A stretch of DNA of 64,000 bases, taken from contig NW_020170383.1 of the NCBI RefSeq assembly GCF_000524195.1, forward strand, positions 1,851,758-1,915,757. The letters run 5' to 3'. Source of the DNA: Echinococcus granulosus. Its lineage: Eukaryota > Platyhelminthes > Cestoda > Cyclophyllidea > Taeniidae. Made by a program: the position numbers and the translations under genes. Of this stretch, positions 27,824-41,400 are shown piece by piece. How positions within the stretch are numbered: position 1 is the stretch's first letter; each line of letters opens with the position of its first letter. The notes under the pieces were generated by a model, which saw only the letters and a program-made list of their open reading frames with translations, was not told the DNA's origin and made no database searches.

Positions 27824-30800
27824 TATAATCTAAAATACCACGGTCATCAATGAATAAGTCAAAATTGACCTCCAACTAAGGCACAACAATCCATAATGAA
27901 TTTGATTACTTTGCAATGACATGGGTCAAGCGGGAGACAAACATTAGAGAGTACGTTCTTAGTTATATATATGCTTGTCACGAATGGAATACTACGTCTC
28001 TGCAAAAATCGTATTCACATAAAGCCAACAAGGATTTAAGACTTAAAAGACGCAAGGCATTGAAAAGTTTTAGTAAACAAAACAGAAATACGATTGCAAA
28101 CGAGCTTACCGTAGGGAAGTAATGAAAAGGCCGCAAAAACAGACGACTGCAAAGCCATGCTTATTTAAATAACTTACAAAATAAAACAAATTTTGGGTCC
28201 CTAGGTAACGTTAAAAAGCTCTTCAAAGATGGTGAAATACTTTAAAAATAACATTTTACCTCCTAGGCATTTAATTAGCTATTACATCTTTTACGGTAGT
28301 ACTGATGTAAACTATTTCCTCCGAGATAAATTGAGGGTGGTTTTTAAATAGCCTATTTCAAATTATTCCGTATTATGGCGCTCCAAATCCTAAGCATTCT
28401 AATGGTGTTGCTGAAAATGTATTTTTAACTTCCAGGACAAATAAGGCTATAAGCATGATCTGGAGACCACACCGCCAATCTGAAGAACAATCTACGGAGT
28501 CTTAAGTGCTTACCTAATCAAAAACAGTGCTAATCTAAGTGTCGGCATATTCTATCGTTCCGTTATTTTGATCTTTATTAAATCCCTTGATTCGGCCATC
28601 ACAATGTAGCCAGAGCGGCAAGATTAACACCCATGAACTTCCCGCAATAGTGATTGAATTTCGCTTAAGAGAATATATTCGATATTATCGTAACCGATGT
28701 GTCGTGGTGTTTTAACTGGAATAAAACTTTTCTATGCTTTTGAGCTAATATTAAGTGAAATGGGAAATGAGCAGTCCTAAAACTGCTGGAGACTGGACAG
28801 TGCTCTACAACGAGGATATCTCGTTCCCTATAGCTAGTCACAGGAACACTGGTTTTTAAAATGGAGTCTGTTAATGAAGTGCGAGCGTTAAAATAGTTCC
28901 ATAAGGATAGTATTTTGCGTCTGCACCACTTTGCTACTTGGCTCTTACTTTATTGCCGTCTTAATCTGGGTTCGATTCTGCTAGCAGAGGGGTAAAGAAA
29001 GCATCGGTTATTGCCCTAGTTGACATTTAATGCAGGCAACAAACTTCTGCAGATTAGTCACTGCTAATGACGCTTCGGTCGTTGGTAGTACTCCCACAGA
29101 CCACGGGATCAGAGTAGGTATCAAAAGAGGACGTCGTCTTCAACCTGTCCATTTGGAGTCTTTACGGTGTTTCTCCCCAGCTCCAGAAGCCCTTATTCTG
29201 CCATGTTAGAGATTATGACTTTGGTAATCAACACAAAAGTGGTAGTACTTTAGAATCGGATCCGTTTGTAGCTGCTACTTTTGAGCGCCTTAAGTCCTTT
29301 TGAAGTCGTAAGGAGAGGTTATAATATATCTGATGGTGTTATTGGCATACGGAAGAGCTAAGATCATTAGCATGGTCCGAAAATCATGCTACTTAGCGGG
29401 GTCGCAATATACTTTATACTGTGCATAAGTGAATTTAGAGTCCAACGAATTATCAAAGCATCAAGGTACCACTATGGGACGAACTCTGATTTGTTTAACA
29501 CTTCTTTCATGATTGTCACCAAGTTACGATTTTCGACCATTATGATTATTCAGGCCGAATTCCTTCTATTGTAAGGACTTAGGTTTCTTGATGACACAAC
29601 AAGTCAAATTTTCGAGGAAGTCATTATAATGAAGCCATATTTTATTTGCTTATATGTTGAGTTATATAGAAAACTTGGTATCTACAGGTTGTGCCCCTAG
29701 TCTACGGCTGGCCCGAAATCCGTGGAACTATCCTTCCACCCTTTCAGTGCGTCTGTAATATACAATGCTACGACTTTTAAAAGGGTGAATACACTGCATC
29801 AGTGGGAATGGCAAGACGTCCTAATCTAAAAGAACATCAATAGCCAATTCTATGTGTGAATGCAAAGTACTTACGTCGTGGGAGAGGGAATTTGCTACAG
29901 GTGGGTAAATTTTTGAAGACGCTTTACATAAAGGTTAAAAACGACCCCTGCCTTTGGCAAATTTCCTCATCCCGTATTCCGTAAGAAGGGCACCAACAAC
30001 TGAACCGACACCAGACTTAACAGATTTCTAAAAGCTTTCTAAGTAAATTTTCACGGTGCCCATTTGACGATGGTAATTGCTCGAAGACCGGTACGACCGT
30101 GTCTCTACTAGCTGCATGGAACCCGGATCTATGTCTTGCAGCACTGAAATGAGAAAAAGTGGGATGGAAGAATAAATGCAGAATACCAGCTCCGTTAATC
30201 TACTTAAAGTCTCGCCTTATATTCAAAGTGTTTGCGTTCGGGCCAATTTTCTTATGACTAGAGATCGTTCTGCAAAAGCTTTTTATTGAAAAGTCGTCTA
30301 ACCTTGAACATTACGAAGTCAGTCCACTTGTCTCTCCAAGTACGGTTCAAAATAAGACGAAAATTTGAATGTATTGGAACAGCCAAGATGGATTAGTAAA
30401 GCTAGAATCGGATGCTTCTCTGCATGCAGGAGAGTTTAATAGCTGACGTTTTCGGTTAGCTAATGACTTTTGAAGCGGAGGCCACATTTTGATGGTCTTT
30501 AAAAAGACTGAGTGAGACCTATCCTTAAAAGAAAAGAAGACGTGTATGTTCAGTGATTTGCAATATTGTCCGTATTTTCAATTGCAACCAAACATTAGCC
30601 TCTGTAGGTTGTGCTTTTACTCGGTGGCTTGGTCGTTAAGTCGTGCTAATATTCCATGTATTGAAACACTTTAAATGTTTGTTTAGCTTGAACTCTGGCT
30701 GTGTTAGTAAGCCAAGCCCAACAATAAGTCGACGACATATATCACACCCGAGTATTATGCCTTTTTTTATTTGTAGGGCAAACTTGGGGCCACAGAACGT

Positions 30801-31180
30801 TAGTTGGTGCTACTCTGGTACAATGCGTCCTCAAGAAAGGCATTTAACACAGTTTGCGTTACTGAACATCAAAATGATTGTTTCAGTGAAACGGAGTAAC
30901 GAATAAACCAGACTCGTTATGCGCTTATGAAAGTGACATTTCCACTAATGTGTTGATCGTGCAAAGTCACCCGGTGGAGTATGACTCGGTGGCTATAATG
31001 AGGTCGATGAACCCCTATGCTTTAGGGATTATGTGTATTACAAGATTAAATCATGTATTGAAATCATTATTTACGAGAGAGGTAAAACGTACCAAAAAGA
31101 GGGTATTTGATGCAGCTACACTTCTTATATGTATATATTTTTTTGTCTAAGTTACGAAACTAACACTCTAGAAGATCATA
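27824..31180. other. Intergenic region upstream of UGDH
   Basis: About 3.4 kb between the UGDH start codon and the first TRIM-like element. No open stretch resembles a known family and no RNA gene was identified. The first few hundred bases right of 27823 should hold the UGDH 5' UTR and promoter, but I see no clear core element. Confidence 0.5.
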
Positions 31181-31380
31181 TGTAATACGATAGTGGTTTA
31201 TCCCTCGGTTCTGGTGAGGCGCCACTTTTGTACTTTGAATTAGTTCCCTTGTACCTCGCTGGGTGGGCTGGCCTTTTGGGCCATGCCAATAGCCCAGACA
31301 CCTCCTCCGTGCTGAATATATATATATTCTGCCCGAGTATTGTGTCTTCTTTCGTCTTAAGGGAGTCTCGGGACGCTACA
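31181..31380 (+). repeat. 5' LTR of TRIM-like copy 1
   Basis: 200 bases, TGTA...TACA. It carries an alternating AT run near 31314-31326 that could act as a TATA-type promoter, and the conserved core around CTCGCTGGGTGGGCTGG shared with its partner LTR. Confidence 0.85.
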
Positions 31381-31974
31381 TTGGTGGCAGCGGAAAGCGA
31401 ACCCGATCTTGAAAGACACGTATCCTGATTTTCTACTTCTGCGTGATAAGCCTTAGTGGGGCGGAAGAAGTACATATGCTACGGATGGGAGAATGGTGAT
31501 GACTCCTAGCAGAAGGGTTGATGTCGACGTCTACCCTCGGCATCTCTCCCAGTCCCGTGTTCTGCAGAAAAGCTATTAACAACTGAAGCGACACTTGCCG
31601 TGAACCATCTGGAAGTTTTGTTACGGATTTCCCCTACCGTCCCCCATGGACCTGTTTTAAATCTTGTATTCCCTTATTCAAATCTGCTTTTAGGCCAGTG
31701 TTCCTGCATCTATCTATGGACACGCATGATGGCCGGCGCAGTTCCCCGTCCTGAATCAAATCCCTAAACCGGACGAAACCCTAGATCCAGTCAAGCTGCC
31801 AAGAGGGATCAATGGCGTTGAGGTCAAGTATCCCCGCAGTTGTACACTAATTTGGTGACTGGCACGGTCGGCTCGTGGGTGTTTCCTTACTGCACTGACA
31901 ACGTTGTAATGGCTGACGCGGGAGGTTGACTTGCTGGAGCGTCGGGGACGACACTCAAAAGAGGAGGGAGGCTA

Positions 31975-32174
31975 TGTAATACGATAGTGGTTTATCCCTC
32001 GGTTTTGGTGAGGCGCAACTTTTGTACTTCGAATTAGCCCCCTTGTACCTCGCTGGGTGGGCTGGCCTTTTGGGCCATGCCAATAGCCCAGACACCTTCT
32101 CTGCTCTAAATATATGCATATTCTGCCTGAGTGTTGTGTCTTCTTTCGTCTTAAGGGGGTCTCGGAGCGCTACA
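31975..32174 (+). repeat. 3' LTR of TRIM-like copy 1
   Basis: 200 bases, in the same orientation as the 5' LTR and directly preceded by the polypurine tract. Its end lies about 260 bases upstream of the CEP152-like start codon, so any LTR promoter activity would point into that gene. Confidence 0.85.
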
Positions 32175-32434
32175 CATGTCTGCAATACGTAAACGAACTA
32201 AAACTTCGACTATTTCGGCAGATTCGTGCAAGATCATATTGGCCTGACTTACGAAAAACAATTATTGCAAGGTCTCAAAACATTTTGAGTATTTTTTGAG
32301 ATACTGATTATTTAAGCTGATCTAAATTCACCTATGTCATAAAGGTCAACCAATAAATAGTCCCGGGGGCGCGGGTTGTATGGTTATGTTTATGTTTAAT
32401 AGCCTGAACAGCAATTGATGTGAAGACGCAGTAC

Positions 32435-35400
32435 ATGTGTGCTAGTGTCCTTCCCATTTCTTCGCATCCGATAAGTGCCGATGATGAAGACAATGAGGAC
32501 GTTAGACTCCAGTCGGAGGTATAAGAATTATTTAGTTTGCAAAACCAATTGAAGGCCTTATTATTTATAGCAGATAAGGTTTTTCGCATTATAGCTCGAT
32601 CGCCTTATTAAAGACGAATTTGATGCTACGGATTTTGACATACGTTTCGGAGCCGACGAGTCTTTATCTCCCCATTCTACACAGCAGAATGGATCAACGA
32701 AAGAGTTCTCTTTTGAATCCAGGGGAAGGGACCCGTCATTTACCCATGATTTACTTGACGCGGGAGAATCTGATGTAGAGGTATTCGGAAAGTTTTTTGT
32801 TTTGTTTGGTCTAATTTGTTCTGCAAAGGCATTGATGTCATATCTGTATACTAGTAGGTTAATGGCTTAAATTTTAACCTCGTGTATTATTCTTGTTATA
32901 GTAACAAGCTACTTCGGTTTAAGTTTGTGACATGGCTTCTCTGACTTTACAATTTGAGGGAAACATTTCGAAACCTTCGTTTTCAATTCATATGCATTTT
33001 TTGCTAGTAAACGGAAAATACGTTGATTTCCTCCCGTTGTGTAATGTAAACGGAGTCGTATTTTTCATGTGCAGAACCTGATATTTTTTCCAAAATTGCA
33101 ATAAATCTGTGTGTCACTTGAGTTTTTCCATAAATTTTCGTGATATGCATTTGAATTATGTTTGAATACTCCCTTTCACCGGAGAATAGTTTACATCTGT
33201 GATGCTTCCTTTGCTAAAGTATATTGTATCGTCTTTCTATGTTTTATTGTACCAGGCAGGCAAAAGCTTATTTCTCATCGCATTATCAGCTAAATTTTTA
33301 GTGGATTTTTTATGAACGGTAATACAATTTGTCTGTCTTTGATTCGCATTTTCGCTGTATTTTAGTCTGTTTATCATCCCGAATCTCAAACGCCGGTTAG
33401 CCAGATCAGGTTACCTGAATCTTCACAAACAAGTCTGCCGATTATTCAGCAGATTTCATGCGAATCCCATCGATCAGCACAACAGAACTACCATTTTTTC
33501 TATCAACAATACCCTTTTACACCTCATTCGGGTGTTCACACTGTAATGCCTCAAGGTGTAGCTAAGCAGAACGGGGTATCGAGCCGTCAGTTGTATGACC
33601 CGCTGTAAGTTTATGTGTATAACCAGCAAATGGCTACTCTTAATTGTTCTTGTGAATTTTTCTTGTAAACTTGGTTTCTTTGGATAACACGCTTTGTAAC
33701 GCGTTAGCCAACAGGTTGCTTGGCTTGCTTCCACTAATTTTATTACCTAAACATTTTTGGGTATATTTCATTTTACCTTCGGTTATCCAGTTTTGGTCCG
33801 GATTGTGATAACTAAATAATCAATGATCACGAATAGCGTATTCTATGCATGATATATCTGCAGTGGTCTTGATTTTTTTGTATTTCTACGACAACTTCCA
33901 GCTTACAACCCCACTGCGATGAAGTTACTGCGGTTAACACCACGAATTCGTTGCTTAAGGACCCCGTTCCCAACCAATTTTATTGTAATTCAATATCCCA
34001 ACAGCCTGCTCTTAGTACACCCAATCTGTGTATTCGCACTGGTAAGTGGATTTGTCAGAATCTACTTTGCATCCTTTAGCTTACTAAAAATTCATTTTAT
34101 TTGCTTAATGGGACTTCTAGGCGAAGGGTTTTCTGCAACTCAAGTTGAACAACATGCGAGAAGCTGCACACCAATACCCTCAAACTCATCTACACCTCAT
34201 CAATCGAGTAATTTTTTACTGAACGCTTTTCTGAGACCCGTACTAAGTCCACAACCCGACGAAAACGCTTCACCAGCCCGTCTAAGTCCTATCCAAAGCT
34301 ACCGCTGTGATATGAACATTGGTGTTCCACCAATCTCTACCCCAGGTGATTTTTTATGAATATTTTGTAATTTTCTGCGGTTTTGTGACAACTGCACACG
34401 GGTTGCGAATAGATTGCACGCTTTATGCCGATTTCTGTCCTTTGCCGGCACCGTTTCCATCTAATTATATTCTAATTTTGTCTTTTGACAGGTGAATTAG
34501 AAATAAAGGCTCAGCTCGATGAAAAAAATCGTGAGTGTTTGATTTTTGAGGCTCGTGGACGGCAGTTGAGGGAGGCGCAACAGCAAATAGGTTTTCTGAA
34601 AGAAGAAATAGCTCAGTGTGAGCGGGTGAGCCATCGCAAAGAAATCCTAGCAAAAGGTAATGCATCCCGTTTTACTCAGCTAGGCCGCAAGCGCTGTCAT
34701 TTGCTCGTTTTTCTGTCACAATACCGTTTATCTTGCCTTTGTGTCTTTTAAATTGACTTGATTAGTATGGTCAATGCAAATCTACTTCATTTCAATTGTT
34801 TAAAACCGTCCTTTCTACTGACTCGGAAGCCTTACGGAGTGATTTCTAATGATCACTAAATGTACTTAGTCGTTAATAGGTCGGTTGAATAAATCTTACT
34901 CTCTTTAAGCTGAGATCGAGAACCTGACGCGAGAATTGGAACGAACAGAAGTTTTGAAAAACGCTGCGGAGAAAAGGAATGCGGAAATGACTGAAACAAA
35001 TTCAAATCTCATCAATGAAATCACGGCGATGAAACACCTTAAGGCAGAGGTGTGCTGAAACTACCTTTAAGTTGACTGATGAGATGTTTTCAGAAGGTTG
35101 AAGTTAAACTCTCGTTTCAGCGTACTTGCATGCTATTTATTCCATCGCGTTGTACGTATTGACCCCAAAGCAGATTATCAAAATCCCCGATTTTATTAGG
35201 TGGAAAGGAAATTGGCGGATTGTGAGGCCACAAATGCCTCACTCTCCGCGCAGCTTGTGCAGCTCTCGAGCGGTGCAAGTTTGAGCCTAGCAAAGCAGCG
35301 CGAAAATAACCTAACTGAGTGTCTTACTCGTCGCCATGCGATGGCCGAAGACGTTCTTCGTGAAAATCTGGAAATGGCTCAGCGAAAAATTGTCGATAAG

Positions 35401-38400
35401 GTGAGTGACACCCTTTGCATTTTTCTCACCTCACCTCTTTAGGACAACGAGCTGGTTTCTCTTCGTAAAGACCTAGAGTCAGAACGCCTCCGCATTCAAG
35501 AGCTAGCCACCAAAAATGCTGAATTTGTTGAAAGTCTCCAGGACAAACTGAAAGCCGCACAAGATAGATGCAGCGAATTATCTTCCTCATGTATGATAAG
35601 GTTCATATCCTTACTTCTCTTTAGCTCTGTGTGTTGAAATTCATGAATTAAGACAGCGCATTAAGGAGGTTCTCACTTCAAAAAAGATTACCGATGATAT
35701 TAACGAAATATTACAGGTACCCATACTATAGCTCTTCGTCTGTTTACGCATTACAAAATGAAGACAGTCCTTGATGTTTTTTCTCACCTTAAGGAAGAGT
35801 TGAGGGATGTTCGAGAACAACTGTCACTGTACGAACAAACTCTGGGTATTGATGCTGTCGGAGAGGTTGAAGCTGAGTTCTTGGCAGTGGATGATTCAGG
35901 CGCCGTTACTCCAAGACACCAGTTACCACTCTTCCATGACACTGGGGGTGCCGTCCTCTCGACAATCATAACTAAGCCTTCACCAGGCAGATGCCGACGG
36001 CGCAGTTGTCAATCGGTCACGTTTGCTACACATTTGGAGAATTGCCAAGACGGCGATGCTCTCGATTTGGCGAGAATGCGGCGACCCTCCTCGGCAATCG
36101 CTGCGCCTCTCTCTTCCACCTGGAATCATGAGATCGGCACTACTACGGCGGTAGCGGCGGCTGTTAGTGACGATGAGGTGATCTCGACTACACCTTCCCG
36201 ACGGTAAGTCTTCCACTCGCCTTCAAAATAACTGCACGAAGTTACCATAATTCCTATTCTTATCTTATTGTGATTTAAAGTGATGCTACCAAAGGTTCAC
36301 TTAATGTGGACTTTTTTAAATTCCGGAATGCTAAGTGATAGTAGTATTAAACCTCGGGATACTAATTTCACAAATAAGCTTTAAACTCTTCATGGTTTTC
36401 TAAATGACGCTGATGTCATTTTTTGGTACTTAATATTTAACTGTCGAAGCCAAATTCGAAATTTGTATAAATGCAAAAGCTGTTTTTGAATAAATTCTTT
36501 GAGTTGGTTACTTCAAATTAAGAAGAATTGATCAAAGTGGTGAATAATTTTCAGTGAATAATTTATGGAAATTCCGCATTTTACCATGAACCGTGAAGAA
36601 ATAAAAAGTTGTTTTCAGACGTCACTCTTCGTGTCGTTAGAATCATAATGTGAAGGGATACTGCACTTGTTTTTTGAATTTGGCAAAGTTAAAGCTGATT
36701 TATTGTTCACTTACACAAAACAGCCTCGAAAAGCTACCAACTTTCTGAGCAATACACTGTGTACTATTTAATTCCCATCCCTATAAAGTTCAATTATTTC
36801 TCCTAGCTGTAAAAATCACTTGCTATATCACACTTCAAGTTGTTTCGGGAAACCTTACCATCCGTTAGAAATCATAATTTTTGAAGAAAAAGCATGTATT
36901 TATTGGAAGTATGACTGAATTGGGCGGAAAATTCGGCAGATCATTTTCACAACCGAATTCTTCGTCTATCGTGTTCGAGCTTATTTATGATGCCTGAGTC
37001 GGACTTTGCAGGCGTCAAAACTTCCTCTGTGTGACTACGTTCATGAAGCTGATTTTAGCTTCTGCAACGCCTACAATACGCATAAAGCATGAAATTAATT
37101 ACGAAGTTCCTTTATAATCTCCGTTAAAATTATTTGAAGGAAAACGAACCCTTAACTTTCATTATTCTCGTGAAGGTCATTCACTGTCATTGCATTTTAA
37201 TATAGATCATAATATTTTCTCTTTAGGTCAGCCTTAGATCCAACACCCGGCGTTAGTCATCCTACCACACATGAACATACCAAAAATTCCTCATCCAAGG
37301 CCAAAGATTCTATTATCTCACTGACCCTCTCTTCATATCGAGCAAAGCGCGCACAAATCACCGACCTCCACGAGAAGCTTTTTGCTGCACGCCGTGATCT
37401 GCACAAGGCTGCGGCCGAACGTGATCGCGCTGAAGCTGCTCGGGCTGATCTGCAGGTAGGTTAAAATTTCACTATTTGCACAGAAGGCATTGCCATCTTC
37501 TCTCAATTTGAGCAACGATTTTTAGGGTTATTGGAGTGTTAATTCTTGAATGCGGGTCGAATTTGACCCAATTAATTTCTCTTTTTTGTAAAATCGGTTA
37601 AGCAAATGTGCTAAAATACCTTTGACTATCTAGTTGCGGGTTCTTGCCTTGGAAAAGGAGTTGAACCTGCAGGAAGACGTGCGGAAACCTGGTCCACGTG
37701 AATCTGCACTCACTGGGCAACTGGAACGCCTGCAGACAGACTATTTTCGCCTAGAGTCGGAACTACAGGTATTTCTTCTTCGAGTTTCCCTCTTGATTTA
37801 TTTTTCTCATTTTTATGGCGCTCATCGGTTAAATTTCAACCAGCTGCGAAACTCTTTGAATAATGGCATTATGGTTTACACAGGTACAAAAGATTGCCCA
37901 CCATATTTTCAATTGTATACCTTTTAAATACATTTATTTTCGCAAAATGAAAGACATTAATTAACTCATATCACACGTTTTAGGAAAAATCCAATACCAC
38001 ACAGTAATGATCATCCGAATAAGTTCAACATAGAGATGGCATATTGTGTGTAGATTTAAGCTTCTGGGATATTTGATTCATTGTAACATGCGAGCATATT
38101 TTTTTCCTACCTTTTGCCTGGATCATCTTCTGGCTCTAAAATGAAACTTGAATGGTATCAGGACTTCTTTAAGTAATAATGCGGGTATTTGATCCCCTTC
38201 CTTATTTGCTGCAGGGCTATGAGCAAGGGAAATTATTCGCCCGATCGGCATGTGTTCTATTGAAAAGCATTTGTCACTTGTAAAAATGGTTAGTATTTTG
38301 AAAGTGGCATGACCCGTGTCGCACGTACTTGGCATTGACATCTACATACCCTTTTTTATCAGTGCGTCTCCTCTGATCCCGTTTTACTTCACAATAGTTA

Positions 38401-41400
38401 CTTAATAAACCTATGGGTAAGCAGAACCCGTCTACTTTGTAAAAGCTAATTCTCTGTTTTGTGCGTTAGTTGAATGTATTGAAAATTTTGGTTTAAAAGA
38501 GACCTGTTATTTATCTACATTGCCGTGTGTGTGGTGCAGATGGCTCGCAGTCGGTTGCAGGACGCGCTTGCGGCGGAGGCACGTGCTGCAGCAGCGGAGC
38601 GGACAGCTCGAGAGCGACTAGATGCCAGCACCGCCGAGCGCGAGGCTGCGGTGGAGCGCGCCCGCGCTGCCTGCGAGGCGCACTACACCGCTGCGCGACG
38701 CCGTCTAGAGGCGCAACTCAACACCGAGCATGAACGTATTCTACTCCAGCTCAGACAGGAGGTTCTCCTTGCCAGGTTCGTCTCTACCTCACTTTTGTAC
38801 AATTTATTAGCTTTATTTCGTTTAGGCCTGGGCAGCGATTTTCCCATCGATCTAGCCGTAAATGTCCTGTTTTCTCAGTTGTGGGAAACTCAAACACTTT
38901 TTCACTCCGCTGTCATCGAGCGGTAATCGGATTTAGTTTAGAATTATGAATAGGGGTAAGGTCGACTGGATTTTCGTTGCATTTTTAATGAACTGGAAAT
39001 GGCAGTATTTTGTTTACTGTATTCCAGGCACCAGAGGAAATAGACGATAATCAAAATTAATTTCTAGTCACATGCTCCAATCGTTTCTTTCTTCACAACT
39101 TACCGACAAACTTTCACAATTATTAAATCATAATTCGCTAAATGCACAAAAATGAATGAGCATATAGAAGTATGTTTAACTCTCTTCCTTTAATCAAGGG
39201 TAATGTATGCGACGACGTGGTTAAATTCTATTGTAATCACTCATTTTCATCCATCCAGCATATCCGTAGCGAGTTGGGTTTATTGGTTGCTTGTAACAGC
39301 AAATCATTTCCCTTCAGTGGTAAAGCATTTTTTAAAAATTGCCTTAGGATGGGGTATTGTTGTGAGTAAGCAGCACAACTTCTCAGTTGTGGTATTTTAT
39401 TACAGAGAAGAAACCACGGCTTATCGAAATGAGCTCGAAAATGTTAACAAACTGCTTCAAGAATCGAAAGATGCTACTGCTTACGCCGTGCAACTAGCTT
39501 TAACTGAGGTTGGTTTTGCTGTTTCCCCTTCCCCCCCCCCCCCCCCCACTTCGCAACATGTTATCATGTATCAGTACGCTAATAGCCGTTTTCTTTTGTA
39601 GTCAATGAAGGAACGCGAAAGCGAACGCATTCGGTTTTGGCGAGAAGAGTTACCACGTCAGGTAATTAGGTACTCTTTTACTCGATTTTGTGGATAATGT
39701 TCTAGGGTCGTTTTAATGCGATTTTTTAAAATCCATTTTCTGTGAAATCGTATTGATTTCCACTATTTATCGTTTTGAAATGCCTTTACAAATTCCTATG
39801 CTAGAGCAATCCTAGGATACACCACTTTCGCTATTTTTAAAACCCATAAACGGGCATTAGACACAGACACTCCTTGATATCGGTGCGTTCGCTTGCTGTA
39901 TTTTAAAAGATCGAACAGGTGCGGCGTAGTTGGATATGCGACGCCGAAGTAAGGACGGCACTCGAGGCCAATCGTGTTCGCTCCTCCTGCCAGGTGGAAT
40001 TCGAGACCCGCATGGCCGCCTGCCAAAGGGAGCACCAGGCAGAGTTGGAGCGTTTGCGTCGGGTACGTGTATGTGTCTGCGTATGCGTGCCATTACGCCA
40101 ACGTTAATAAGTATATGGCATGAAATTGCATCGCTTTCCCATCTAGCCCAAATCAACTTGTGATCGAGCTGTCAGCTGCACCTATGTGACACCAACGCAT
40201 GCTTTGTCTGCGCACGGTTGCCCTTTGTTGACCACTCTCATCCCGGACGACCTCTTTGCGCAACTGGCTTCTATCCCTGAAGTTGCTAATCTTTTGCCCC
40301 TCATTGAGGGCAATCTTGGGCCTCTTCTGCGCAACGTTACCCAGGCCTTGGTCCAACAAGTCTCCGATGCTACTACGAAGTCCCTGCTTGAGGCGATTAG
40401 TGAATTTGATGTGTGTAGATTATTTTTCCATGATTTTCCATTTTACTATCTGAGATAATACTTAAGCTTTTTTACCTTATAGGTACTTAAAGACTATCAA
40501 ATTCAGTTAACTGAAAAGCTCTCATTGGAGGATCCTCACAATTCCGTTGTTGAAGCAGTGCTGAACATGCTTGCCAACCTAGTTAGCACCGATCTGTCTA
40601 CAGAAATTGCGATCATGCGCAAACTTGCCGGTGGCTTCGCTGAATTCAGCAAAATTACAACTGAATTGAGGTATCAAAATAAGGAATCGTCGGCAGTTCC
40701 AGGTGGCGTCATAAGTAAAATTAGAGGTACTGCATCTATTCCATTTCTCATCAGTTTACAAATGTCCAGGCTGCTTTGCCTTTTTATGCGATTTGGGGAC
40801 ACTGCAAACCCTTACTTCTACAGTTTTCCGCTAGCTAAAAATCAGATGGAAAAGAGTGCAGCTGTCTAAAATGATTTCAAAAAGTGTATTTTGTGTAAAT
40901 AACCAAGGTACCGGCAAAAGTTTATGCTAAAATCAACTGAAAATAAATATTTCAACGTGTGCATAAACTATCCCGTGTTGTAAACTATTTGTGGCAGTCG
41001 ATGAATTTGGAAGTTTGTGTAAATGGCCTAGGTTTTGGCAACTTCTTAGTCGAGCAATTCCAGTTGTTTGTACTTTACTCAGAACAAGTTGACAACATTG
41101 TACTCGTGGTCGCGGTGAATTCTCTGCATAATCCAATTTCCCAAACAATTGTAAACCTCATTTATTTGTTGATGAATTTATTTATTCATATTTCCGAAAC
41201 AGCTATTCACGTAACCCTATTTTCAGGCTTATAGAAATCATGCATCATCGTGCATTTATCGTAATGGGCGTATTCATTACCGATATAGCAGTATCCCTCT
41301 GAAAACAACGTTTTTATTTGCTGAAAAACTTCCATAACTATGAAATTTTAAACTACTCTATGCATAAAGACTAATGCGGATGTGACGATATTCTTAAACC

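Larger units (their letters stand above)
31181..32174 (+). mobile_element. TRIM-like non-autonomous LTR element, complete (copy 1)
   Basis: A 994-base element with two direct 200-base LTRs (31181-31380 and 31975-32174) that agree at roughly nine positions in ten. Each LTR begins TGTA and ends TACA. The base after the 5' LTR starts TTGGTGGCAGCGG, a primer-binding-site-like sequence. The 3' LTR is preceded by a purine tract, AAAAGAGGAGGGAGG (31957-31971). The roughly 590-base interior has no gag or pol reading frame. This is the layout of a terminal-repeat retrotransposon in miniature, mobilised in trans. Flanking bases CATA (left) and CATG (right) match at only 3 of 4 positions, so the target duplication is weak or decayed. 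A second copy lies at 48109-49181. Confidence 0.85.

Noticed and set aside
28960..29000. Possible tRNA gene suggested by a GGTTCGATTC B-box-like word
   Set aside because: No matching A-box and no acceptor stem can be drawn around it; the same holds for the GGTTCGA hairpin at 45064.
31176..31475. Open frames inside the TRIM-like LTRs (also 31955-32185 and 48667-49110)
   Set aside because: They overlap LTR borders, are not conserved between the two copies as proteins, and show no gag or pol motif.
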